NCBI RefSeq assembly: GCF_029227915.1
Contig: NC_079882.1
Coordinates: 5,768,001-5,832,000 of the forward strand
Direction of reading: 5' to 3'
Length of the DNA stretch: 64,000 bases
Source of the DNA: Hydractinia symbiolongicarpus
Taxonomy: Eukaryota; Cnidaria; Hydrozoa; Anthoathecata; Hydractiniidae
The notes beneath the pieces are model-generated. The model did not search any database, was not told where the DNA came from, and worked only from the letters and a program-made list of their open reading frames with translations. Position numbers and translations under genes: made by a program. This document shows positions 21,296 to 33,722 of this stretch, in pieces. Each line of letters starts with the position of its first letter. Position 1 is the first letter of the stretch.

Positions 21296-24200
21296 TTAGT
21301 AGATAATAAAGGTAAAACAAATTATAAAAGACTGAAGTTGCTAATATATCAAATTTTCCAACAGAATGTCAAAATATAGCAATGTCAAAATGATTAGGCG
21401 CAGGTATTTATATTTAAATGATTATTAATCTATGGCAGACAGGAAATGACTGTTGGCAGTGGTGTATATTTTCACCATATCCAGCAGATGTAAATGAAAT
21501 GATTATCCAGGTGAGGTGTCTCCTTGTACTAGCAACATTTTGTTTGCGCAGTTACATCTCTTGCATTGTTTAAATTTAATTCATTTCTCACACAAGGGCG
21601 TTTGTTTTGCAGTACTGCAATGAAAAAAAAAGATATGATCTAATTTAATTATGATGACAGAAAGTGTAGGGGTTAATAATGATATTTACCCACATGGGCG
21701 CGCCGTTTTTAAGAGATTCCACCCAGCGTAATATGGAAGTACAAGGAAAAACATGAGATAGATATATATTTTTTGTTCTTCTTGTTGTTATTGCTTTTGT
21801 TGTTTTGCGATATTGTTTTCCTCCCCAATATTTTTGTTTTGTAACCATTGACAAACATTTTCAAACAGCTTTTTACTCTGTATCAGGTTCATCAATCTAA
21901 TCTTGATAGATACAAAAACCGTTATCCCTAATAAACGCGAAGACAAGAGAAAGCTTAAGGTTTCTTAAGAAAAAACGGAAAGAACATTCCATACGCCACT
22001 ATGCGCACAAAAAAACAATACTCTTCTTTTTTACCGTGCCTCCACATGAGGTGTAGTCACGTATTTTCTTAAAAATGTGGGATCTGTATCTTTTGTTTTC
22101 AATCAAGTAAAAAAACAACATTCTAAAAATGTACCTGTCCAAAGTAATAGTTTACGGAGATCTCTGATTCCTTTGTTTCTGTAGATAAGTTAGTACAAAG
22201 TTGAATTCGGAAGGCAGTGTACGTGCTGTAGTGGTGTCACGATGACGGAATTAAATGTGAATCAATCATTGTCCAAAATAAATTTTGTTTTGTTTCACAT
22301 GGATCTTATTTAACTGATTTATACTTTTACTTTCCTTCATAAAACATTTTAGATTTTTTTAACGTCCAAAAAAACCAGTCGCCTTTCTTTCTTTCCAATA
22401 TTCTCAACGCTTAACTATTTTTAAATATTCAGTTTGCTTGGTGTTATTGTGATTACGATAATTAAGTAGAGCAAGTCATTCTATGCTGCCATTATAAGTA
22501 CATAAACTTGACAAAGTCTTTGAGGTTATGGTGCTCAACGCTTAGTTTTTCGTCAAGTCCAAGTTAAAATATCAATAAATACGGTATTACCCTTATTTGT
22601 TAGGAAAATGCGGACTTTGAGTGCCAAAGAGAAAAAAAATCATTAAAAATGAATGGTTTGTTTTTAAGACACTACGATTGCCAAAAATAATGTGAGACGA
22701 ATTTTTCAAGATCACAAATATTCATACCAACAACATTGTAAACAAAAAGTACATATTCTAGTTTTAAAGTTTTAAAATTTAAAAAATACGTATCGATTAA
22801 CATTTGACATTAAAGTCTGTTCTCCAACAACTATTAAGCTTCAAGATTTTACCTTGTCACAAATATAGCTCATCACTTTTAACTTTACACTGAACAAAGT
22901 TATTTTGCCAAACAAACAAACAAACAACACAGACGAACATTCAAAGACCACCAATATTTTTAGTCCAATCTCTATATATGCATTAAAGCTCAATAGATAT
23001 GATATGCCAAATCTGAATTTTTTTGCTTTTATTTATTGTTTTCGTACTTAAATATTTTGTTAGACGCTAGAATAAATAACTCTATTTCCTTCGTATCTCT
23101 TGTAAATATTTATCATATTCTAAATAAATGTCTGTGGAATTTTGCAATACACGTATTTTTTAAAAAGAAATCCAGAGGCTAAAGTTTTCAAAAAAAAAAC
23201 TTTCAATACCGGATTTTTTAGGTTTAAAAAAGTAATTTACCATGGAATATATTTTTATTAACTTTTCGTCCTAACCTTTGAGTAATTGAATATCGTGCAG
23301 AAACAAGTTGATGTCGATTTCAATGAAATCAACATGATCCTTATTGAAAATAATGATTTGCTATTTAGTTAGTTTCACTTGAAAGTTTGTGCTTTTAACA
23401 AAGTCATATATAAAAAGGCATAATATTTTAAAACTGTATAAACGCATTTTCTCAGTCCTTGTTTCTACCCAATAAAACAGTAGGAAAAACATTTAAAAAC
23501 AGCTTATAGGTAATCTGAATCCAATCTGAGTTCAAGAAATCCAATAAGAATCTTTTAGTACTAAAAATTAAAAAACCGCGCGAGCCTTTCACTGGTGTCT
23601 TTTTTAAGTATTAAGCCCTTAGACTTTAAATGGATTAAGAAAGTGAGTAGCTTACAAGGTTTTGTCCCATCTTTTCTTTTTCTTTTTCTCTCTACTTATG
23701 TCCATCCAGGTTGATAGGAACATTGCTTGTTGTCATCCACCTTTTAGCACTGCCATAAGCATGAGTACTGTAGATATAGGAGCATTCACTCTACAGCTTT
23801 CCACGCATGTTTTTCTTCTTTCTTCTGAAGTAAACTTGTGGATGACAATTTGTGTTGTTCTTACCACAAGTGGGAAGAACTAACGTCACCAAAGAACGAC
23901 ATGCAGCTGTATGCCTTTTACTTGAATGGTGTTCCTTACTAATAAACACGTCGCAGATATCTTCAATCTAAAACGAACCTCATCAAAAACTTGTCACTAA
24001 AATGGAATACATAAAAACTATCTTCAACCTTGCTTCCTATATAATAATTTTAAAACTAACTTCCACAGAGAACTTTCTTTCTTTGTAGATGACTTTGCAT
24101 CATCGAAGCATTTAAACATATGTTGTTCTGAAGGCATAGAAGGTAATCACACAATTTGAATTAATTTACACTCATATATGTGACAAGAACAATCACCTGC

Positions 24201-27200
24201 TATGAATGCACGTAGAACAGTTTTTTTTATCAGTAACAACGTTCTTTATCAAGGAGCATTGATGTAAATAGGTGCATACGTGACTAAAAGAAAGGTTTAG
24301 GGCCAGGAAGAAAACAAAAACTTTAAATGCTTAAAAAAACATCATTTTAACAGCAGGTGGGTGTCACCAAAAGGTTAAATCGTGCTCAATAAACGTACAA
24401 ACATTACTCTCAAAGATGCACACATCAGCAAAAAGGTATCCAACTATAGCCACCTACTTTAAAACGTGACTAAATAATGGAAAAACTCTTTGTGAACTTG
24501 TAACCAAATAGCTGCGTTGTTTGTATAAACCTTTTGACTATGGTATCTAGGAGAAAATTAAATATGTTTCTAAGACAAAAAATGTTGACGAATTTCTGAA
24601 AAGTATTTTGTTATAATTTGAAATCTTATCGATGCCAAAGAGAAAATAAGTTTTTGTGATTTCAGAAAAGTGTTTATAGGTCACTCATTCAGACAGGAAT
24701 GTAAAGAAAAAAATAAAAGGAAATATTTTATGTTTTTTGCAGTTTATTATAAATTTTAAAACTTGAAATTGCTATCAAATAATAATATGGCGTTAACCCC
24801 ATTTGGGTGGAGCAAGATAATCAGAAACGCCCTCTCTGTTCCTTTGTGTTAGTCTACACATATGATACAACTAATGGTCTTGTTGACCTCACCAATTTTT
24901 GTTAAAAATGGTAAGGTCGAAGGTTGTACTAAATTTTTATGAAAACGTGTCTTGAACTTACTTAAGTCGATATTTAGTGAACGTGATTGCGTTTTGACTT
25001 AGATTCCTTCAATTGGGATGAAAGAACAACGCCAATTCGTCGAACAGGGAAATACTAAGGAAAAATAAAAATGGAATTCGTAGCTTTTTCCAATGTTATT
25101 GTCATATCTTTATATCAGTAATTCGTTTTTTCCGCTTTGCAAATAACAGGCTGTAATTGGTCTCAAGCCTTATAAAAAAATTATTGAAAAGTTTATTCTG
25201 ATCAACTGGCCCTTTTTTTGCCGTTAAAAATTTTGTATCCTTGATTATGCTACACGATACTTTTAATAAGAATAGTATTTTTTCGTTTTAATATAAATAT
25301 TCTTAACTTTTAAGCAAAAACCATCCTGATATATTCTTAGCATATTCTTAACACAGATTGAAAGATTTGAGATTAGTGTAAAAATCAACCTCAGTTGCTT
25401 TTGTTTATGCAGCCTATTTTAACTGACAGAAAGACAACTAGATTTTGCGTGGAAAAGATACTCTAAATGAAACCTGAGAAAAATCATAAATGATATGATA
25501 AGTTGATACGAGTCACAAACGAACTTTTTTTGCTTATACTTCATTTAGCATACAAGCAATATTGCTAGATGAGCATGTTATTAGGATAATTTTTTGCTAA
25601 TACTGTCTTGTATATTTTAATGGGAAACATTTTTTTATAAAAAAAACATGCAAGGAGTAACATCAAGGAGGTTTACTAACATGTTGTCTAAAGCCATCAC
25701 TTTATCTGATTCTTCATTAAATTTGAAATTTTATAGAATACGCATTGCCATGCAGGTAATCCTGTCAAAATAATTGTCTAAATTGAGAAAACAAAATTGT
25801 AATTTAAATTGTTGATTTCTCCGAGACGAATTTAGTAACACAAAAATTGCTATATTAAAGTGAATAAAAATAGATCTTGTTCACAAGTGCCGCCAGTCAC
25901 GATCATTTAAGAGGTATAAAAATAGTGTCACAACTGTCTATCAGTCTCTGTTGAAATCAGTTTTGTTGAGATTTTGTTGCGAAAAATCAAAATTTCACAT
26001 GATCATCTAAAAAGCCTTCATTTTTAATTACCTAGCGACCCATTTAACACATTGTAACAGATGTGGTATTACATACTCAACCTTTACTTTAATTTGTTTT
26101 CGTTTAAATTTAAAAAAGACATGACTACAAAAGATCATTAAGTTATCTTTAAGTTAAATTATTACTGAATATGACAATAAATTATGGAAATTGTTAATGT
26201 CCCTTTTTTACGTAGCAAAATAGATATAACTCCGTGTTATTATTTTTTAGTATTTTATGTTTCAATAAAATGTTTATTATGGTAATTTCGTCAACCCCAT
26301 TATCGGTATTCAATCTAAACCGTAACGAATCTGCACAGACGTATTCTTTGCACATACAATTCCTTGAAGGGACACACATCTGCTTGTTTGTCATGTGCTA
26401 ACTATAAAAAGTAATTCAAACTGGAAAGTTTATAATTGGAAAAGTTGAAAGAAAATTTATAAACGAAGGAATTCTTTGCAGAACGTAAAAGAAGGAAGAA
26501 AAGAGACGCACTAAGAGATAACAATTTGTCATTTAACTAAATTAGTTTCCAGAATCAGTAATTACCCATTTTCTATTTACAACCTGTGTAAGTGATAAAC
26601 AAATGTTGACGATTTCCCGTAAGGCAAACATGAGTAAGCTGTCCACTTTCCTCCTACGCCTAAGTAATTCCCAGACACAATTAAAGTAATCGGAGTCGTG
26701 TTTTACATTATTTTAGCAGCTTTTTGCAATAAAGGGAACAACTTAATAGAAGATAACCTGTTGTAACTTCTTTTAAGAACTTTCTAAAGAAATGTCTATG
26801 ATAATGGTGTACTAAGTTTCGTAAGTCAAAATAAATTGTCGATCCGATGTTATATCTCGAGCACATGCAGTAAACGAGGCAAGGACAATGCCTCCTTGCG
26901 ACATACCACGCGGGCGAGGCTATGTCCTCCTTACGACACGCCTTTCTTAACTTATCAAAAAGATATCACTGATTAAAACAAATTCGGACTTCAAATACTA
27001 TCGACCAATAAAATTTGTTACACTAATTGTGAATGAATGACGACTTTTTAACTTAATGACGCTTATAGAATCACCAACGAAATCGTGAGGTGTTTATTGC
27101 CAGGGAATGACTTTAAATGAATGACTTTTGATGATGATGTTTTCGAGTTAACGGGAACAGAAAGTTGACGTTTTGAGACCTCGTGAATATCATAACCGTT

Positions 27201-28529
27201 AGAGGAAGGTTTGAGAAGATAAAAAATCAGGACAATTGAAGAATGTTATTTTTGTGAACATTAAAATTTGCCTTTGGGAATTGGGACGAAGTTAATCAAG
27301 CTTTTCTTTGCATGTCACTAATTGTAAGATTTGCCGAAAACATTCTTGTATATTGGTGTTTCTGACACCATGTTTACACGTTCCAGATAAAGAATCCGCG
27401 GATCCCAGCCTATCCGATAGCCGAAATGAAGATTTCGTTCCGATGTTGAAAGATCGTGACCAGCAGAATTAAAGCTAATCGCCACTTTTCAAACAAGCGT
27501 TAGTGTGTACACCTAATGGAGATAGGTGACTACATTTAGAAACTAGTCCATTACATTTCCAAATAATTTTTATCCGCAACGTGTAAACGAGACCTAAAGT
27601 AGTAATAGTGGAGCAGCGATTAATTAAAATTAGCAACCTCATCTTGGGACTTCTTTGCTTATCTAATTTCTTTTGGATTAGGTTAGTCAATAAGAACAGT
27701 ACCTTTGTTGAACAAGGACATAAATACTGGGTTCTAAAAGCTCGGGAGTTTTAAGGATAAAATCATTTTCGTCCCCAGAGTTCTTTGACAAAACACATCT
27801 AAAAGAGCTCTGAGTAGGAGAATGCAATAAATTCTCTTTTTAGTCCCACCTAGAAACAATTAACATTGTATATCCCTTGTAATTTGTTAGTCTAACAACA
27901 GAAAATATAAATTACTACTAAAAACAAACACTTCGCACAATGAAAGACTGCTGGTGCATTGAGGGTTTTAGTTATATCCAAACTCGAGACTTCTGCAGAA
28001 GAATGAGGGCTTGCTCAACCATCGTATTAGGAAAAAGGACAAACTTTGGATACAAAACAATGACAGACTGTTAGACTATATTATATCAAACTGCTGTGAA
28101 AATTATGTAAAATATGTAATAAAACAAAATGTGTTCCTGCAGTCTTTCTTTTAACTTTCTGTCTTTTTATATATTTTTCAGCATGGTTACATAAACTTTT
28201 TAAAAAAATTTTTTTTTCTAATACACACACATAATTCTAGAACATTTCGGAACGAATAAAGATGTTTTCATAGCTGACAGACTTAAAATATGGTCTGATC
28301 AGTGGTTCCTTGAAGAACAATCTACATATCAGCTGCCGTTTAAATGCAGAAAAACCTCTGTACCGCCAAGAACGAAATGTCTGGCAGGTATGTTGTAACA
28401 GTTTGACACGTAAGTAGCAATCACTGGACAAAAAATTTTATAATATGAATAATCATGGATCTATTGAGTGAATTGAAGGCATTTTTAGTATCAATCTGCA
28501 AAAATCATTCAAAATCATTCAAAATCGTC
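21296..28529. other. long AT-rich stretch, nothing assigned
   Basis: More than 7 kb without a recognisable exon, RNA gene or complete element. Open frames are at most about 75 codons and none carries a motif. About 26870-26945 is a short GC-richer patch with two GAGGC-AGG-CAATG/GGCTATG-CCTCCTT-CGACA units. Exons of an unrecognised gene could be hidden here. Confidence 0.35.
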
Positions 28530-28745
28530 AATATTTTATTCATGGCATGGCATTTCACAGCCAGAATTCTGGCAAGGCATTTCACGGCCAGAATTCTGAC
28601 CCGCACACATTTGCAAGTTGTCAGCTGCTTCCAAAACATCTTTCTTCAGGACAGTCATTACACACTTCTCCATAGTCCTTTTTAAAACCTCTCCAATCTC
28701 CGATAGGACTCAGTCCCGGACATTAATCTAACAGTATCAATCTAC
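28530..28745 (-). pseudogene. reverse-transcriptase relic
   Basis: Minus-strand reading gives RLILLD then, after a stop and frameshift, LSPIG, EIGEVLKRTMEK, VLKKDVLEAADNLQ and MCAGQNSG. This matches the region of a reverse transcriptase usually reading RLIPLDKxPGLRPIGVGEVLRRIxGK...LQLCAGQxxGCEAA. In-frame stops, a frameshift and a local duplication of about 27 bp (GGCATTTCAC-GCCAGAATTCT, about 28552-28600) show it is dead. The same family appears at 56880-58600. I recall it as an animal non-LTR-like retroelement but cannot name the clade. Confidence 0.6.
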
Positions 28746-29440
28746 GGGACATCGAAGCTTTTACGGATGCACATTGATTTCCTTTCTCCAATTTAATGAT
28801 TTATAAATTCCTTGTCATTAATGCAACCGCTCTTTGTCAATCGCTCCCAGTGTCCCAATAGATATTTGATCCAAGCATTTGCCTCTACTCGTCTGCGTTA
28901 ACTCTTATTTCATGAAATACCCTTTCAAGGTTTCACTAAGAGAGAAAATTTAATGGAAAAGACAGAGCAAATATGGTAGCTAGGTAGCTAAATGGGCTAA
29001 TTAACAATTTTTTCAGGTACATATTAACGATCCAAAAGTTTTACTAATCTGAGTTTATAAAATGAAATTGAGCAGATGTCGTTGCAAGAACCTTTTTAAG
29101 CAAGTTCTAATGTCATGCCATATTTCAAAACCACACATTTAAAAAAGCATTGTATTGGCAACATGGATTTATAGCATTTTTCAATCTTGAATTTGTCAAA
29201 TGCAAATTGAAATTGTAGACATAAGCATAAAATTTCGACTAAGTTCGTTTTTTCTATGTGGGACAACACTGGATTATGCTAAACCACGTATGAAATCTTT
29301 AAACTAAAGATAACAAATGCGATATAATCTTATTGACTCTGCTGCAACGGGAAAATTTTCTATGGACTTTCCACAGGTCAATGACCGACGCTTACGCGTA
29401 ATAAACCAATCACGAGGCTCTGTTTTAATAACAACTAATC
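28746..29440. other. AT-rich DNA, nothing assigned
   Basis: No motif or terminus recognised. The neighbouring retroelement relic may extend slightly into it. Confidence 0.35.
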
Positions 29441-30496
29441 CAAGTTCTTCGCGGCCTCAACAAGCTGACGGAAACATGCTACGCTGACGAAGGGCATTTA
29501 GGCTTGCAAGTGAAATTTTTCTTGCGTTGCTCCCTAGCTACCTCTAGCTAAAAAGTGAAAGTAGCTAAATGCAGTTTGGCTGCAACACAATTCTTACTTC
29601 TTAAGCTAAATGAAGTTAGGCAGCTACCACTTTTATTACTTTTATGAAAACTTATGCTTCAAAATAAAGTTGCAATATACTCATGTGCGACATAGTTTAA
29701 CTGACTAAGTGCTCATTCCAGAGTTAATGACAGGCTGTTTCCTATGTTTGTGTTTAACTGAAGTTGCGATAACGTTTTTTTCGAAGAAGGGCATTATACC
29801 TATATGGATGTGTCACATTGTCTATCTGTGCTAACTTTCACCGGGGACCTTCTCCGAAAAATAAAAAGGTTGGTCAGCTTTTTTTGCTTTGACGGGGAAA
29901 CAAGGAATTGTAATTTGTGTTCTTTCTTTCAGCTTAAGCTGTGGAAAGTTACTTTTTAAAAAATTCTTATTAATCACTCATTCTGGTGTTTAACGCCGGG
30001 TAACAGAGCGTGTGGCTTAACCCGGCGTTCCAACAGAGTGTATCCTGTGTTTTGTATATAAACCAAAGCTGCAGTAGTTTTTTTAAATAGGGTCTTAAGT
30101 CTAAACGCATGTACCGCACAGTTTACCTGTACTAAACGCTCAGCCCAGTGTCACAATTAATTTGTTAACCTTTACTGAAACTTATTTCGCAAAACAAAAC
30201 AAAATTAACCAATTGTTTTTCCTATGACGGTGTAACAAAAGGTTTTAAATTGTGTTTTATTTCACCTAAAGTTGCAGTAGAGTTATATTTTCAAAAGTAC
30301 ACTACAGCCGAAACACTATAGTGTTGTGTGCGCTTTACTCCATTAACGACATACTGCATACCTGTACTAAAGCGCTCCACCTGACCGTGTGGCACAGTTT
30401 ACGGCTCTTATTAAGCGCTCCACAGAGTGTTCAACGGCGGGTCACACCTTGACTTGTGGCTTACCCAGGCGTTTCGACGCCGGGTTTCCCAGCTAG
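29440..30496 (+). mobile_element. Helitron-like element, direct repeat copy 1
   Basis: It is homologous by eye, in the same orientation, to about 32090-33291. Shared stretches include TTCGCGGCCT, GCAGTTTGGCT-CAACA, GAAGTTGC-AT-A-GTTTTTT, a CGACATACTG-ATACCTGTACTAAAG block and CAACG-CGG-TCACACCTT. It ends in GCCGGGTTTCCCAGCTAG followed by T, a short hairpin running into CTAG as in Helitron 3' ends. An internal 10-bp inverted repeat (AACGCCGGGT / ACCCGGCGTT) is at 29992-30029. No helicase or Rep coding was seen, so it is non-autonomous. The left boundary is approximate. Confidence 0.5.
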
Positions 30497-31161
30497 TCTC
30501 TTTAATAATAGCCGTATTTTGTCTGTCTCTGCGCAGACCCCCCGCTAAGTTAGAAAATCGTGCTACGGAAACACGAATATCAAATGCGATATATTTTTAT
30601 CCACTTTGTTGCCACGTGTAAATTTAAAGGACGGGTGAATACGTGGTTTTTTTCACGGGCTAACGACTAGTCTCTATAATAATAGCCGTTATCTGTCTGT
30701 CTACGCGAACCCCCCGCTGAGTTAGAAAATGATGTTACGGAAACACGAATATCAAATGCGATATATTTTTATCCATTTTGTTGCAACGGGTAAATATAAA
30801 GGACGGGCAAACCCGTGGATTTTTTAACGGGCAACGACTATCTCTATAATAAAGCGTCGTCTGTCTGTCTCTGCGCAAGATGGCAACTCAAGTACCGAGA
30901 CATACGAAATGCAGTATGTATAAAGGACAGGCACCCCGTGGATTTTTCCACGGGTTAACGACTAGTTTCTATAATAATAGCCGTATTTTTGTCTGTCTGT
31001 TCAAAAGAGTTACCGATATTCTCTTGATCTTTCCGCGAGTTTTTAGAAACCATGGGGTTGTTTATTCGAAAACTTAATTGAAATTAATAATTAATTGAAG
31101 TAAACTCAAGAAGTTAATTTATTTCCTGAATTAATTTAATGACTTTGTTTTATTACCATAA
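30497..31161 (+). mobile_element. head-to-tail tandem array of short Helitrons
   Basis: Four units follow one another without spacers: 30497-30670, 30671-30840, 30841-30965, and a fourth starting at 30966 whose end is unclear. Each starts TCTCT(A/T)TAATAA or TTTCTATAATAATAG and continues GCCGTAT-TGTCTGTC. The first three end in a hairpin (CCCGTGG-ATTTTT-CCACGGG in the best case) followed by CTAACGACTAG or a decayed form. TC starts and CTAG ends with a preceding hairpin are the hallmarks of Helitron rolling-circle elements. Lengths are about 174, 170 and 125 bp, too small for coding. Confidence 0.75.
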
Positions 31162-31893
31162 CTAGTCGATAAGGCCCGTGGAAAAATCCACTTAGGCAGA
31201 AGGACAATGGAAAAATAGGTTGTTTTAGATTTTTTGCTGACGTCAGCAGTGCAATTACAAAAATTTTTGGTGAAATTTAATTTAATCGTTGCCTGTACTG
31301 TGCAGAGGTTTAAACGCTGACCAAGAAAATGTATATGATCATGTCTTTTTGATAAGCGTTTAATGAGATATAAGGGTTTTAAAATTTTGCTGACGTCAGC
31401 AATGGCCAGTCAACCGCCCAAAATTTTTTATTTAGAAATTTGTATACCTGCTGACTTCATTGTATAGGTCTTGAAACGCTGATCAAGATAATGTATAGGA
31501 TCGCGTGTTTTTGACAAACGGTTGCAGAGATATTAGGGTTGAAGGTTTTTTGGTGACGTCATCAACCCGTCTATTCCGAAACGGATTCGGGGACCTAGGT
31601 TTGGGAAACTTACCCAAATTGGTCCCAGGTGGTCTCTAGTTACCTACGCAGGAGATGACGTCAGTTATTTCCACCCGTTTCCAAGTTATTTAGCCTCATA
31701 TTTAAAAGTGCAATGCAATGGCTTCACTAATTTTAATATACTTTCGTTTGACGTCAATATTACTTTAACGTCAAAGTTTGGTAATTTACAGAACAAATTT
31801 ATAGACGATGTTTTATAGACTTTATCAAAGAAGGTTTATCCACTTTGCAAAAGTCACAGACAGACAGACAGAACTGGCGTATTATTATATAGA
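31162..31893 (-). mobile_element. non-autonomous Helitron inserted at an AT site
   Basis: On minus it begins A|TCTATATAATAATACG (5' end at 31893), followed by four GTCT repeats. It ends with hairpin GTGGATTTTTCCAC and then TTATCGACTAG|T (end at 31162). Flanking A and T fit the Helitron A|T target rule. Internally there are three related blocks (about 31230, 31390, 31555), each with GCTGACGTCAGCA or GGTGACGTCATCA followed by a CTGATCAAGA-AATGTAT-type stretch. No coding was seen. Confidence 0.75.
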
Positions 31894-32089
31894 TCAAGGA
31901 AAATAAATTAAGTCAACAAAATAAATAAATTATTTTAATACGCCATTTTTGAAAATAATTACCCCCGTGATTTCATTTGCCGGTTTCGCAAGAGCCTCAA
32001 AAAACAAATAGGACAGTTTTACTGATAGTTTAACTGACTTCGTTTTGACCGCTCGCACGTACTATACTAATTAAAAAGCTTGTTTCTTC
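31894..32089. other. spacer between Helitron-type elements
   Basis: Short AT-rich segment with no feature recognised. Confidence 0.3.
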
Positions 32090-33291
32090 GAAAAACCAAT
32101 CCAAAATTTTCGCGGCCTGGACATGCCAACAAAGAAACATGAGGATCGAAATATGGTGGCAATTTTAGTTTTGAAGGTGGTCGTGGTCAGTAGCGCTAGG
32201 TTTGTTGATCTATTTGACATTTTTGTGTTCTAAAAGCTTTTTACTTTGGAAATATTTGTTTTCTGTATGTTTTTAATGCTAGGATAAATATACTGTCACG
32301 TTTTTTAGCCATGTACAAGCCTTGAACGCATTATTTTTAGAATTTTTGGCTTGGAACGAAGATTTTAAAGGCTAGCTAGCTAGAGCCTTACTTATTACTA
32401 ATCTGTATGGTATAACAGCTTTTTATCCTAGCCAACATTTATTTTTATGTTGAGGATGTAGCCATTTAGCTAGCTCCTATCTTTGGCTACAGAGTGAGAG
32501 CATAGAGATAAAAATGCCGTTTGGCTACAACAATATTCTTAAGCGATAATTCTTATGCTAAATGCAGTTAGCTAGGTAGCTAACATCTTTTATTATTTTC
32601 CTGAAACTTTTTTGTGCAAATTAAATGGCTGAGCAATTGTTTTAGCTGGACGGGTAACGACAGGGTGTTCATTTAAACCGAAGTTGCAATGAAGTTTTTT
32701 TGGAAAAGGGTATTTCTATACGTCTGTTCAACTCTGTTTAACTGTACTAAGCGGTTAGCCCAGTTTTAACCACAGACTGTTTTTTGTAAAACCTGCACTA
32801 ATTTTTAAACTTTATCGAGTATCACGCCTGTACGGATGGGCAACACTGTTTACCTGAACTAACTGCTCAGCCCTGTGTTAGCAATGGACTTTTTCTTGTG
32901 TTTTAATTTAAACAGAGTCTACGAGAAAGCTTTTTTCAAAAGGGTATTATCCCTATACGTCTGTGCTGCACTGTTAACAAAAACTTATTCCGCAAAATAA
33001 AATAATATTGTTTGATTGTTTTTGCTATAACGGAGTAACAACGCTTTGTAAACTTTTTTTCAGCTATTGCTGCGCTAAAGTTATTTTTTGAAAATTATGT
33101 TACAGTCGCCACACCATAATGGTGTATGCGCTTTACTTGTTTTACGACATACTGTATACCTGTACTAAAGTGTTCCACCTGATCGTGTGACACAGTTTAC
33201 AGCTCTTATTAAGCGCTCCTCAGAGTGCTCAACGCCGGATCACACCTTAACGGTTGGCTTACCCCGTTTCGATGCCGGGTTGCCCGGCTAG
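32090..33291 (+). mobile_element. Helitron-like element, direct repeat copy 2
   Basis: Counterpart of 29440-30496, ending GATGCCGGGTTGCCCGGCTAG|T with a cleaner hairpin (GCCGGG-TT-G-CCCGGC) than copy 1. As in copy 1, a tandem array of short Helitrons starts at the very next base. This suggests that element plus array were copied together, or that the short elements repeatedly targeted the same CTAG|T junction. The left boundary is approximate. Confidence 0.5.
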
Positions 33292-33722
33292 TCTCCATAA
33301 AAATAGCCGTATCCCGTTTGTCTGTCTCTGCGGGGACCCCCCGCTGAGTTAAAAAATGATGTTACGGAAACACGAATATCAAATGCAATATAATTTTATC
33401 CACTTTGTTGCGACGGGTATATATAAAGGACGGGCAACGACTAGTCTCTTTAATAATAGCGGTATTTTGTCTGTGTGTTCAAAAGGGTTACCGCATCCTG
33501 TTACGGAAACACGAAATGTAATATATAAAGGACAGGCAACTCCGTGGATCTTTCCACGGGCTAACGACTCGTCTCTTTAATAATAGCCGTATTCCGTCTG
33601 TCTGCTCGTGCGCAAAAAAAGTCTTGTTACGGAAACAAAAAATGCGCGTTGTCTGCATCCTTTTATGAGTAGGGATAAGCGTATTTCTGTGCGGTTTTTC
33701 AACTATTTATATATTATACTAG
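33292..33722 (+). mobile_element. second tandem array of short Helitrons
   Basis: Units 33292-33444, 33445-33571 and 33572-33722 start TCTCCATAAAAATAG, TCTCTTTAATAATAG and TCTCTTTAATAATAG. They end CGACTAG, CGACTCG (decayed CTAG) and ATACTAG. The middle unit keeps the hairpin CCGTGG-ATCTTT-CCACGG. Just after the array, CGTGG-AACAA-TCCAC (about 33732) looks like the 3' hairpin of an opposite-strand element ending at the same CTAG, mirroring the arrangement at 31162. Confidence 0.7.
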
